Source: Candidatus Omnitrophota bacterium (GTDB lineage: Bacteria; Omnitrophota; Gorgyraeia; 2-01-FULL-45-10). From it: 56,176 bases of DNA. The notes under the pieces are model-generated. The model was not told the origin of the DNA, ran no database searches, and saw only the letters and a program-made list of their open reading frames with translations. The position numbers and the translations under genes were made by a program. How positions within the stretch are numbered: the stretch's first letter is position 1; the number at the start of each line of letters is the position of its first letter. The stretch lies in NCBI GenBank assembly GCA_016929115.1, contig JAFGJL010000079.1:1-56176 (forward strand). The letters are read 5' to 3'. Shown one piece after another: positions 45,380-52,236 of this stretch.

Positions 45380-46474
45380 CTAAACTTTTAACTCCTCTTT
45401 TACGCAATCTTCGACATAGATGACGGGGTTATCGGCAAGATCGATGAGTTTGGGTTCCTTGAGTTCGTGGCCGGTAGAATCGATGACGATGCTCACGACG
45501 GGCCTTAGGGGCTGCTCCGGGTTCTTCTCTACGACTATGCCTATCTCTTTGGTGTTGAGCTGCACCGGTATCCCCACCGGGAAAACGCCGAACTGTTCGA
45601 TCAACGCCTTCACTATCTTGGGGCCGAATATCTTCTTGTTCTTCACGATCGTGCTCACCGCCTCCAGTGAGGTGTACTTGCGGCGGTAGGGCCGCTGGTG
45701 CATCATCGCCTCGTATACATCCGCGAGGCCGACTATCTGGGCATATTCGGTGATCGCGTCATCCTTTAAGCCGCGGGGATACCCTGAGCCGTCCCGCCGC
45801 TCGTGCTCTTGCATGACGACTTCGGCGATCCTCGGATTTATATCTTTGACGACGGAGCTCAGGAGTTTGACGCCCTCCTCGGGATGGCGCCGTATCATTT
45901 CGTAATCCTCTTTATCGAGCACCGTGGCGGTATCTTCGATCACATGGAGCGACTTGAGTCCTATGTCGTGGACGAACGCCGACGCACCCAGTTCCATCAA
46001 CTTTGAGCGTTCATACGCCAACCCCGCGCCGATCTCGAGCGAGATAATGCAGACGTTCACCGTATGATAGTAGAGGTGCTCCTCCATGGTCGGATAATCT
46101 GTGAGGCAGTCGAGCGGAAGCTCGCGGTCCCCGGATTGCAAAAGGTTTATCACCTTAAGCACGAACGTGTTCACGTCGTTCATGAAATTCGGCTCGTGCG
46201 TGAGGTCCGCCGTGTAGATGTAGCGCGCCATCTCCAGGCCTTCGAGATAGAGCTTGTGCAGCTGCGATTCGCTGGCCCTCTCTCCCGGGCGCTTGCTGAG
46301 GGCGCCGGCCATGCTCATCCTGCCGGACTGCGGCGCCTTGCCCTCTCCGGCCGTCGGGGGAACAGCCTCATCGCTTCCGCCAGGACCTCCGGACGAGGCT
46401 CCGGGAGTACTCTGCTTGGGCTGCTTATCCTTGTCTTCCTGATATTTTTTTATTATTTTTGATATCCTGAACAT
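45380..46474 (-). CDS. HD-GYP domain phosphodiesterase
   Basis: This 364-aa protein has a disordered Pro/Gly/Ser-rich segment (about 20-65) and an HD-GYP domain with FVHDIG (HD at 169-170), HPEEG (His 197), QEHERRDGSGYP (GYP 231-233). The family hydrolyses cyclic di-GMP. A C-terminal extension (about 300-364) is beta-rich. In this operon it probably links c-di-GMP level to polysaccharide export. Confidence 0.92.
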   Translation of the reverse strand: MFRISKIIKKYQEDKDKQPKQSTPGASSGGPGGSDEAVPPTAGEGKAPQSGRMSMAGALSKRPGERASESQLHKLYLEGLEMARYIYTADLTHEPNFMNDVNTFVLKVINLLQSGDRELPLDCLTDYPTMEEHLYYHTVNVCIISLEIGAGLAYERSKLMELGASAFVHDIGLKSLHVIEDTATVLDKEDYEMIRRHPEEGVKLLSSVVKDINPRIAEVVMQEHERRDGSGYPRGLKDDAITEYAQIVGLADVYEAMMHQRPYRRKYTSLEAVSTIVKNKKIFGPKIVKALIEQFGVFPVGIPVQLNTKEIGIVVEKNPEQPLRPVVSIVIDSTGHELKEPKLIDLADNPVIYVEDCVKEELKV

Positions 46475-46498
46475 ACGGGGTCGGGTGGCGGCCTTTCT

Positions 46499-47317
46499 TT
46501 AGCCTCTGGATCGCACAGCGTCGAAGTCTTCGCGTATCTCGGCGACGATCCTCGTGTCGACCATCTGCAATTCATTGCTGAAACCGTCGAGAAGCGCAAG
46601 GTCGCACATCGTGTTGATGCGGCGAGGCACGCCCTGCGAGTGGATGTATATCTCGCGGTAGGCGTCGTCGGTGAATATCTGCCGCCGGGCGCCGGCCATC
46701 GTGAGGCGGTGCTCGATATATTCCTTCGTCTCGCGCTCGTTCAGGCCCATGATATGGTAGCGTACCGCCAGCCGCTGGTCCAGCTGCGGCATGCCGATGA
46801 TGATATGCTGCAATTCCGGCGAACCAAGGAGGATTATGGTGAGCAAAAACGCGTCGTCGAGCTGGAAGTTCAGGAGAAGCCTCAGCTCCTCGAAAATATC
46901 CATGTTCTTGATGGACTGCGCCTCGTCTATGACGAGCACGCAATGTTTTCCGTTTTTATGATTGGTGTAGAGATGATTATGCAGTGAGTGGAAGAGGTCT
47001 ATCTTGGTCTGCGCCGCAGGCTTGCCGCTCAGCTGGTAGACGATCTCCTGGACGAATTCCAGTCCTGAGAGGCGGGGATCGAAGATATTGACCGCCTGAT
47101 ACCTGTGCTCCTGCTGCAGCTCGTTCCTTAGGACGCGGCTTAAGAGCGTCTTGCCGCACCCGTATTCCCCGGTCAGGACCGCGGCGCCTTTACGTTCGTG
47201 TATGACGTAAAGCATGCGCGCGAGCGCTTCTTCATGCTGGTGCGAATGATAGAAGAACTTGGCGTTAGGGGTGTTCTCAAACGGTTTCTCTGTAAGCCCC
47301 CAGTATGCCTCGTACAT
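46499..47317 (-). CDS. AAA ATPase, ExeA/XrtA-associated type
   Basis: This 272-aa ATPase begins MYEAYWGLTEKPFENTP, typical of ExeA-like and exosortase-associated (PEP-CTERM) ATPases, with Walker A GEYGCGKT (50-57) and Walker B CVLVIDEAQ (126-134). A winged-helix-like C-terminal part reads GVPRRINTMCDLALL. No exosortase is visible in the window. It is first gene of the export/peptide block. Confidence 0.92.
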   Translation of the reverse strand: MYEAYWGLTEKPFENTPNAKFFYHSHQHEEALARMLYVIHERKGAAVLTGEYGCGKTLLSRVLRNELQQEHRYQAVNIFDPRLSGLEFVQEIVYQLSGKPAAQTKIDLFHSLHNHLYTNHKNGKHCVLVIDEAQSIKNMDIFEELRLLLNFQLDDAFLLTIILLGSPELQHIIIGMPQLDQRLAVRYHIMGLNERETKEYIEHRLTMAGARRQIFTDDAYREIYIHSQGVPRRINTMCDLALLDGFSNELQMVDTRIVAEIREDFDAVRSRG

Positions 47318-47345
47318 TAAGCGACGATCTCCGTATTTACGTCAA

Positions 47346-47354
47346 AATATACCA
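47346..47354 (-). promoter_or_regulatory. Extended -10 promoter candidate of the export/peptide operon
   Basis: On the minus strand TGGTATATT gives an extended -10 element 30 bases before the AAA ATPase start. No clear -35 is seen; the upstream region is A/T-rich. The gap 47318-47437 holds nothing else. Confidence 0.4.
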
Positions 47355-47437
47355 CAAAAACGAAAAAAAAGGAAGTTAAAATTTAAAAATTTATCCTTTT
47401 ATGAATATTATGTTATAAGGCCGGTGGGATTTTTACT

Positions 47438-47860
47438 TCATTTCGAGTTTTCGGCAAGCACCGCTTCGATCTTTTCAATAAGGACGAGCGGCTTGAAGGG
47501 TTTTTTGATGAATGCCTTGATGCCCAATGCATCCATCAGCCTGATCTGCTGCTCGCTGAAGGTATAATAGCCGGTCATAGCGATAAGCGGGATGTCCGAG
47601 GTCTCCATTGACTGGGTCAGCCTGTCGGCCAATTGAAAACCGTCCATCCCATCCATTTTGAGGTCGAGCAGCATCAGGTCCGGATCCAGCGAACGCGCGG
47701 CGCGCAAGGCGCTGGCGGCATCTTGAAACGACTTTGCCTCATACCCATAAAATTCAAGCAGCTGCCGTATCTCTTCCAAAAATTCCTTGTCATCATCGAC
47801 GATCATGATCTTTCGTTTCGAGTTATTATTATTGTGGTTCTTCTTGTTTGCCCTGCCCAC
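47438..47860 (-). CDS. Single-domain response regulator (CheY-like receiver)
   Basis: This 140-aa protein has an Asn/Lys-rich head (KKNHNNNNSKRK) and a receiver domain: acidic triad VDDD (22-24), phosphoacceptor Asp 66 in LLDLKMDG, Thr 96 in AMTGYY and Lys 120 in IKKPF. It has no output domain. The tracked start at 47878 precedes the ribosome site; the GTG at 47860, 5 bases after AAAGGAG, is chosen, and the promoter position agrees. It sits just upstream of the envelope operon that contains the HD-GYP gene; a functional link is inferred. No histidine kinase is in the window. Confidence 0.9.
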   Translation of the reverse strand: MGRANKKNHNNNNSKRKIMIVDDDKEFLEEIRQLLEFYGYEAKSFQDAASALRAARSLDPDLMLLDLKMDGMDGFQLADRLTQSMETSDIPLIAMTGYYTFSEQQIRLMDALGIKAFIKKPFKPLVLIEKIEAVLAENSK

Positions 47861-47882
47861 AAAATCTCCTTTTAGCACAACT

Positions 47883-47910
47883 ATTCTACGAATTCTGAAA
47901 AACTTGTCAA
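47883..47910 (-). promoter_or_regulatory. Promoter of the response-regulator gene
   Basis: On the minus strand TTGACA (47905-47910), 16 bases, TAGAAT (47883-47888). Transcription would begin near 47876, giving a leader of about 16 bases before the GTG at 47860. Confidence 0.75.
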
Positions 47911-47956
47911 TTGGCGATTTCTGCTATTTCACGACTTTTTTCTACTTTTGAAAAAT

Positions 47957-47992
47957 AAAACCCCTGCACGCGAAGAATGCGGCAGGGGTTTT
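47957..47992. terminator. Bidirectional intrinsic terminator
   Basis: AAAACCCCTGC ... GCAGGGGTTTT forms a 7-bp G/C stem (47961-47967 with 47982-47988) flanked by A- and T-tracts. It lies between mgtE and the response-regulator gene, both transcribed leftward, so it probably ends the mgtE transcript. Confidence 0.8.
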
Positions 47993-48000
47993 CATTTTAT

Positions 48001-48042
48001 GTCCCTCCGGCGCTCCTATTCGTCGCACCTACCTCTAAGGGA
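48001..48042 (+). repeat. Hairpin element, copy D (degenerate)
   Basis: The 11-base loop TCCTATTCGTC (48014-48024) is framed by GGCGC and GCACC (4 of 5 pairs) and by outer TCCCT/AGGGA. It resembles the three other copies near the tRNA genes but is less regular and has no AT-rich palindrome. Confidence 0.55.
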
Positions 48043-48223
48043 AGGGGAATTTTAAGCGGCAGCCCGAACCGACCCTCCCAAGTATGTTTGGTTTTACTTT
48101 TAAACATGATTAATGCGCTACCTCTTTCTCAAAGTTAAATGAAGGCATGCGCAGGTGGCCGATCTCCTTCTTCCCCGGACCTCGGCTTAAGACAATAAGC
48201 GGGATTTTTTTCTCTAAAAGATA
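48043..48223. other. Intergenic stretch downstream of mgtE, possible decayed coding tail
   Basis: No gene is called. Read on the minus strand, the mgtE frame stays open after its TAA for 37 codons and contains KKIPLIVLSRGPGKKEIGH, ending at another stop. A further short ORF of 36 codons (from an ATG near 48109) ends at the hairpin element. These may be remnants of a lost gene; no family is recognised. Confidence 0.3.
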
Positions 48224-49627
48224 TTAGAATCTCAAGGCGGGTATAAAAAACTGCGCTATCTTAAAATATATAATAAGCCCTATTATATCTACGATGCTTG
48301 TCGTTATAGGGCCTGCTAAAGCCGCCGGATCAAGGCCTATCTTTTTTGATAATAGCGGTAAGGTCAATCCTGAGAGTATGGCGACGATCACTATCAGGAA
48401 CATCGTAGAGCCTACAACAATCGCGACAAAAAAATCCCTTTGAAGAAGAAATGCCCTGCCTAACGCGACAACCCCTACCAGCGACGCCATCATTAGCGAT
48501 GCCGTCATTTCAAGCCTGGCTACTTTCCGGATATTTTTCCAGTTAACATCTCCTGTCGCCAGCCCTCTTATCACGGTTATCGCGGTCTGCGCGCCGGCAT
48601 TGCCACCTGTGTCAAGAAGCATCGGTATGAAAAAGGCGAGCGCCACAACAGCGCTTAGGGACGCCTCAAAGCTCTTGAGGACAGTCCCTGTAAGAAAATC
48701 AAAAATTAACAGCAGAATCAGCCATCCGGCCCTTCGTCTCATCATCTCCCAGACCGTAGCCGTCTGATAACTGATGATTTCGCCGCCGGAAGCGTTCATT
48801 TTGCCGATCTCGTATATTTCGGAGGTGTTCTGACGCTGCATCATATCAATAACATCGTCTATAGTTATTATTCCGAGCATCTTTCCCGTCTTGTCAACTA
48901 CGGGCGCGTCCGACAGATCATATTTTGAAAAACATGCCGCGATCTCTTTTTTATCAATATCGGCTTCTATTTTAATATTATCAACGCCTGACATGATATC
49001 CTTCACAGGCGTATCCTGCGGCGCTTTAAGCAGCTCCTGCAAGCTTATTTTGCCCATGACCCGGCGGTCGGAATCCACAACATATACCGAATAGACATCC
49101 TTTTCGTAAGCCGATGTAAGTCTTTCCTGTGTCACTAGAAGCGCTTTTCTTGCTGTGATATGCTTATCCACCTCAATAAAATCTGTAGTCATTATGCTGC
49201 CGGCGCTTCCATCTTTAAAAGATAAGAGCTTTTTGACGTCGTCTGATTCGCCCGTTTTTAAAAGCTTGAAGAGCTTTGATGTCATTCTGTCCGACATTTT
49301 TTTAAACAGGCGCGATCTCTCATCAGAAGCCATATCATTCAATATCGGCGTAATCTCATCGTTATTCAGATTATCCAGAATGAATTTTTGGTCTTCGAAA
49401 CGCAAATCTTCAAATAATTGTATGGCTTTTTTTAAAGGCATTGCTTTGAAAATGACAAGCTTCTCCTGGGCTTCAAGCAAACGCCATCCGTCCGATAAGT
49501 CCACAGGGCTTATATCTTTTAAAATACTCCTGATCCCTGAAAAATCTTTTTTAACCAGGAGGTCGCGGAATCCCGGCAACATCAGGGCAAGGACTTCAAA
49601 TTTTTTGTTACTGCGTTTTCCATTCAT
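48224..49627 (-). CDS. mgtE: MgtE-family magnesium transporter
   Basis: This 467-aa protein has the MgtE layout: an N-terminal superhelical domain (about 1-125), two CBS domains (about 130-255, with PVVDKTGKMLGIITIDDVID) and five C-terminal helices with the signature LLDTGGNAGAQTAITVIRGLATGDV. It is a gated Mg2+ channel of the inner membrane. The ATG at 49627 (MNGKRSN) is preferred over 49672 because AGGAAG lies just upstream and a TATAAT at 49652-49657 would lie inside the longer version. The gene is visibly more AT-rich than its surroundings, which may reflect transfer. No M-box riboswitch is seen. Confidence 0.94.
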   Translation of the reverse strand: MNGKRSNKKFEVLALMLPGFRDLLVKKDFSGIRSILKDISPVDLSDGWRLLEAQEKLVIFKAMPLKKAIQLFEDLRFEDQKFILDNLNNDEITPILNDMASDERSRLFKKMSDRMTSKLFKLLKTGESDDVKKLLSFKDGSAGSIMTTDFIEVDKHITARKALLVTQERLTSAYEKDVYSVYVVDSDRRVMGKISLQELLKAPQDTPVKDIMSGVDNIKIEADIDKKEIAACFSKYDLSDAPVVDKTGKMLGIITIDDVIDMMQRQNTSEIYEIGKMNASGGEIISYQTATVWEMMRRRAGWLILLLIFDFLTGTVLKSFEASLSAVVALAFFIPMLLDTGGNAGAQTAITVIRGLATGDVNWKNIRKVARLEMTASLMMASLVGVVALGRAFLLQRDFFVAIVVGSTMFLIVIVAILSGLTLPLLSKKIGLDPAALAGPITTSIVDIIGLIIYFKIAQFFIPALRF

Positions 49628-49651
49628 AATATCTTCTTCCTTTACCCGCAT

Positions 49652-49657
49652 ATTATA
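49652..49657 (-). promoter_or_regulatory. -10 box candidate for mgtE
   Basis: TATAAT on the minus strand, 24 bases before the chosen start codon. The -35 region (TTACTT) is poor. Confidence 0.4.
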
Positions 49658-49672
49658 CACCATCACACGCAT

Positions 49673-50052
49673 AAGTAAGCCTTTTTTTATGAACCACCTC
49701 TCTGAATACAGTAGAGAGGCAAATGCTCTTTGAAATGCGCTGCATTTAGTTCATCGAATTATCGGCCATATGCAATGATTCAAATCTAGCCAATATCTGG
49801 CAAATTATCGACCCCTCGGCTTTGCTATGCCTCGACAAGCTCGGCATTCGCCCTGAGCCTGCCGAATGGCTCGGGGTCGTCCTGAGCAAGCTCGTGAATA
49901 AAAGCTCGAAGCGCGCCAAAGGACGATTAACTAACAGAGTATCGACTAAGAGTTGTGAAATTCCTCGACGACAAAACGCAACAAAATAGCCGACATTAAA
50001 ATGTCGGCTACAGTGCGTTGTTCTCTGCCTATCTGATTACGGGCAAAATAAT
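49673..50052. repeat. Gene-free stretch with dispersed-repeat-like palindromes
   Basis: No gene is supported. From about 49808 to 49920 it holds interleaved palindromic pieces (GACCCC/GGGGTC, CTCGACAAGCTCGGC, CCTGAGCCTGCCGAATGG) like the CTCGACAAGCTC-type intergenic repeats of many bacteria. At 49987-50010 TAGCCGACAT and ATGTCGGCTA form a perfect 10-bp hairpin with loop TAAA. Confidence 0.6.
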
Positions 50053-50130
50053 TGGTAGCCCCAACCGGATTTGAACCGGTGTCTTATGGCTGAGAACCAT
50101 ACGTCCTAGGCCGGGCTAGACGATGGGGCC
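50053..50130 (-). tRNA. tRNA-Glu (anticodon CTC)
   Basis: Minus strand: acceptor GGCCCCA pairs TGGGGCT, the anticodon stem TATGG/CCATA frames the loop TTCTCAG (anticodon CTC), and the T arm is ACCGG-TTCAAAT-CCGGT. Discriminator A and an encoded CCA (50053-50055). G1-U72 wobble at the acceptor end. Confidence 0.95.
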
Positions 50131-50210
50131 AAAAATTGTGAAACAATTTTTGATGCTGAGGCGGCGTTAAGCGGCCCGACAAATAGGAGGGCCGTAGCCG
50201 CCGAAGCACC
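50131..50210 (-). repeat. Hairpin element, copy C (inverted relative to copy A)
   Basis: Read on the minus strand: GGTGCTTC, stem GGCGGC..CGGCCC, loop TCCTATTTGTC, stem GGGCCG..GCCGCC, TCAGCATC, then an AT-rich palindrome (AAAAATTGT-TTC-ACAATTTTT) that ends exactly at the 5' end of tRNA-Glu. The other end touches the GIY-YIG stop codon. The outer pair GGTGC/GCATC differs from copies A and B (GGTCC/GGATC) but still pairs. Confidence 0.8.
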
Positions 50211-50473
50211 TAATAGCAACCTGTATTGCTTATCAAAGTCAATTTTTTGCTGCGACTGTACTCTTGTATCTCTAATTCTCGTTTCCTGGCAGCAGATTTC
50301 GTTCCTAGTTGTTCACAATAGACCAATTCCACCGGATGTCTAAATCGCGTAAATCTGCAACCCTGCCCTTTGTTATGCGTCGCAACTCGCTTGCTTACAT
50401 CGTTAGATATACCGGTATAGAACTTGCCGTCGGCGCATTTTACAATATAGACTGACCAGGGCCTACTATTCAT
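50210..50473 (-). CDS. GIY-YIG nuclease-domain protein
   Basis: This 87-aa protein is a single GIY-YIG domain of the UPF0213/YhbQ size: VYIVKCADGKFYTGISNDVSKRVATHN with the paired Tyr-Ile and Tyr-Thr-Gly strands, the catalytic Arg in KRV, FTRFRHPVELVYCEQ, and a Glu in KRELEIQ. It could cleave DNA, but family roles are mostly unknown. It sits between tRNA-Glu and tRNA-Leu and is flanked by two inverted hairpin elements, whose ATTAGGT(C/G)CTTCG edges match. That looks like a small mobile cassette. The Shine-Dalgarno site is weak. Confidence 0.88.
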   Translation of the reverse strand: MNSRPWSVYIVKCADGKFYTGISNDVSKRVATHNKGQGCRFTRFRHPVELVYCEQLGTKSAARKRELEIQEYSRSKKLTLISNTGCY

Positions 50474-50497
50474 GCTAGAGAGTCACTTGGCTGATTA

Positions 50498-50577
50498 GGT
50501 CCTTCGCTTCGCCTGAAATCCTCCTATTCGTCGGATTTCATGGCTCGTTCAGGATCAAATTTTCTTCGAAAATTTGG
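50498..50577 (+). repeat. Hairpin element, copy A
   Basis: GGTCCTTCG..., stem TGAAATCC (50514-50521), loop TCCTATTCGTC, stem GGATTTCA (50533-50540), then TCAGGATC and an AT-rich palindrome (CAAATTTTC-TTC-GAAAATTTG) ending on the CCA complement of tRNA-Leu. Outer GGTCC/GGATC pairs with one G-U. Confidence 0.85.
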
Positions 50578-50659
50578 TGCGGAGAGGGGGATTTGAACCC
50601 CCATGGGTTGCCCCACATGCCCCTCAAACATGCGTGTCTGCCAGTTCCACCATCTCCGC
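50575..50659 (-). tRNA. tRNA-Leu (anticodon GAG)
   Basis: Minus strand: acceptor GCGGAGA pairs with the 3' strand TCTCCGC, D arm TGGTGGAACTGGCAGACACG, anticodon stem CATGT/GCATG with loop TTGAGGG (anticodon GAG), a long type II variable arm (GGGGCAACCC), and T arm GGGGG-TTCAAAT-CCCCC. CCA is encoded at 50575-50577. Confidence 0.95.
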
Positions 50660-50681
50660 AAGATCATCAAAGATCGGAATA

Positions 50682-50843
50682 TCATTTAATGCCGCGTAAC
50701 TTCCAGAAGATATTCCTTCTTCCGGGAGTCGCCACGGCAAGCAACATCTCATGCACCGCCTGAAGCCACTCCATCTTCTTCTTGGGCGGCACCTTTATGG
50801 AGCGCTCGATCTTTTCTTTGTCCGTCTCCCATCCAAATTTCAT
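50682..50843 (-). CDS. Small protein paired with nucleotidyltransferase (53 aa)
   Basis: Too short for the ORF track. Its ATG at 50843 overlaps the nucleotidyltransferase stop as ATGA, so it is translationally coupled. The sequence starts MKFGWETDKEKIERSIKVPP and has a helical middle (KKKMEWLQAVHEMLLAV) and a basic tail. Two-gene pairs of a small protein and a minimal nucleotidyltransferase are common and sometimes behave as toxin-antitoxin modules. I do not recognise the family. Confidence 0.75.
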   Translation of the reverse strand: MKFGWETDKEKIERSIKVPPKKKMEWLQAVHEMLLAVATPGRRNIFWKLRGIK

Positions 50844-51340
50844 CGGCCTCGCCTCTTGATCCTGTCGATCTCTTTAAGCACGTTTATGTCCAGCCGGTCC
50901 ACCGGTCGGCCGGCAGCCCTCTTCATCTTCATGAGCTTCTTTATCGATATGACAGGCACAGCAAACTCGCCGACCTTGACGCGCACCTTGTCTTTCGCGG
51001 CTCCAGCATACTGAACCGGAGAATCCACAATAATATCAACTTCCTTCAGATCTTCTTCCTTGTAGAAGTTAAATGCCTTCATGTGCTTATTTTTTATCCA
51101 ATCCGCCCTTGTTTTTTTATCGGCGATATCGATCGGAGCTACGGGTTGTTTTACCCGATACCCTTGAGATACAAGGATATTTACGATCTTTTTCAGATTA
51201 CCATCAGTCATCTCGACGAGAATGTCCATATCATGTGTGGCGCGCTCGCCGCCGAGCAAATTAAAAGCTATGCCCCCAACAAGCACATAACGAACCTTCT
51301 GCCTCTGAAATTCCTTGAGTATCTCTCCGTAGAGTATCAT
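50840..51340 (-). CDS. Nucleotidyltransferase-fold protein (minimal type)
   Basis: This 166-aa protein has the nucleotidyltransferase signature VGGIAFNLLGGERATHDMDILVEM (Gly-Gly ... Asp-x-Asp) and a later acidic strand EVDIIVD, the third metal ligand. The C-terminus is basic (KKLMKMKRAAGRPVDRLDINVLKEI). It is similar in layout to AbiEii/DUF6036-like proteins. With the 53-aa partner it may form a toxin-antitoxin-like unit; activity is not shown. Confidence 0.85.
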   Translation of the reverse strand: MILYGEILKEFQRQKVRYVLVGGIAFNLLGGERATHDMDILVEMTDGNLKKIVNILVSQGYRVKQPVAPIDIADKKTRADWIKNKHMKAFNFYKEEDLKEVDIIVDSPVQYAGAAKDKVRVKVGEFAVPVISIKKLMKMKRAAGRPVDRLDINVLKEIDRIKRRGR

Positions 51341-51408
51341 GCGCCCCCTGAGGGTATTACATTATAGCTAAACTCGCTGCAAAATCAAGTGTTGTGTACT
51401 GTTAAGAA

Positions 51409-51480
51409 GGTCCTTCGGACGCTCCTGTTCGTCGCGTCCTCAGGATCAATTTTGCCCAACTTATTATCCGGCAAAATTGG
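51409..51480 (+). repeat. Hairpin element, copy B
   Basis: GGTCCTTC, stem GGACGC (51417-51422), loop TCCTGTTCGTC, stem GCGTCC (51434-51439), TCAGGATC, then the palindrome AATTTTGCC...GGCAAAATT, ending on the CCA complement of tRNA-Gln. The remaining gap 51341-51408 holds nothing I recognise. Confidence 0.85.
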
Positions 51481-51551
51481 CTGACGGGCTAGGATTTGAA
51501 CCTAGACAAACAGATCCAGAGTCTGTTGTGCTACCGTTACACTACCCGTCA
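51478..51551 (-). tRNA. tRNA-Gln (anticodon CTG)
   Basis: Minus strand: acceptor TGACGGG/CCCGTCA, D arm AGTGTAACGGTAGCAC, anticodon stem ACAGA/TCTGT with loop CTCTGGA (anticodon CTG), T arm CTAGG-TTCAAAT-CCTAG, discriminator G and encoded CCA (51478-51480). It lies downstream of glnS on the same strand. Confidence 0.95.
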
Positions 51552-51607
51552 AAATTTTGATGCCGCCTATTATACTACACCCTGCTGCTCCTTGCCACGT
51601 TCTTTCA

Positions 51608-51943
51608 TCACATATGGTGGTTGGCCGGATCGGTGGGGCACGCCGGTTCGGCGTCCACCGCAGGGACCTCATACGCCGCCCCGCTCTTGGGGCAGACCGG
51701 CCATCTCTTCAGGTAATTGTCGACGAGATCAGCTGTTGTCGGCGTATCGGTGCCGGTCTTTTCGTGGACGATCGCCCAGACCTGAACGGCGCCGCGGATC
51801 TGCTTCAGGTTCTCTATGCAAACCGTCTTCTGGGTAATGGTCCGCGTATTCACGTAGTTGGGGATGGCTATCGCCGCCAATACTGCGATGACCGCGATCA
51901 CTATCATGATCTCCAGAAGCGTAAAGCCGGGACGCCTCCCCAC
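51608..51943 (-). CDS. Type IV pilin/pseudopilin-like protein
   Basis: This 111-aa protein begins with the prepilin motif GRRPG-FTLLE followed by a hydrophobic helix (MIVIAVIAVLAAIAIPNYV), cut by prepilin peptidase after Gly. The C-terminal part has Cys near WPVCPKSG and ACPTDP, as in short type II secretion-like pseudopilins. The start codon is GTG at 51943, overlapping the upstream stop (TAGTG). No assembly ATPase or secretin is in the window. Confidence 0.92.
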   Translation of the reverse strand: MGRRPGFTLLEIMIVIAVIAVLAAIAIPNYVNTRTITQKTVCIENLKQIRGAVQVWAIVHEKTGTDTPTTADLVDNYLKRWPVCPKSGAAYEVPAVDAEPACPTDPANHHM

Positions 51944-52194
51944 TATTTTACCTCGCCCTTCCTCATATCTTCGATCTCTCTTCTTAGCCTGTCCAGCTCC
52001 CTGTCTTTTTCGTCCACCAGCTCGCCGAGCTTTTCTATCACGGCATCCTTCTGCTTGATAAGGTTGTCAACCGCGACGGTCCCGTTCTCTATCAGTTTTA
52101 TCGTCTCATAGTTCATGTAAAAGCTGGCGCCGAAAAGAGCGACTATGATGGCGACCAGGCTTACAAGCATTATCCTGACCTTTTTCGCTTCCAT
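51943..52194 (-). CDS. Short membrane-anchored coiled-coil protein
   Basis: This 83-aa protein has one N-terminal helix (IMLVSLVAIIVALFGASFYM) and a C-terminal coiled coil (EKLGELVDEKDRELDRLRREI). It overlaps the pseudopilin start by one base, so the two are co-translated. Function unknown; a pilus-assembly accessory role is a guess from position. Confidence 0.75.
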   Translation of the reverse strand: MEAKKVRIMLVSLVAIIVALFGASFYMNYETIKLIENGTVAVDNLIKQKDAVIEKLGELVDEKDRELDRLRREIEDMRKGEVK

Positions 52195-52236
52195 GCCCTG
52201 CCCCTCCGTTATCTTTCTATTTTGCTGTCTACCTTT

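Noticed and set aside
47438-47878. Start of the response regulator at 47878
   Set aside because: The ribosome site AAAGGAG lies inside this extension and the predicted transcript starts at about 47876.
49628-49750. Mg2+ riboswitch (M-box) upstream of mgtE
   Set aside because: The likely leader is under 25 bases and no conserved M-box segments are visible.
50131-50577. Insertion sequence
   Set aside because: No transposase ORF; the only gene between the inverted elements is an 87-aa GIY-YIG protein.
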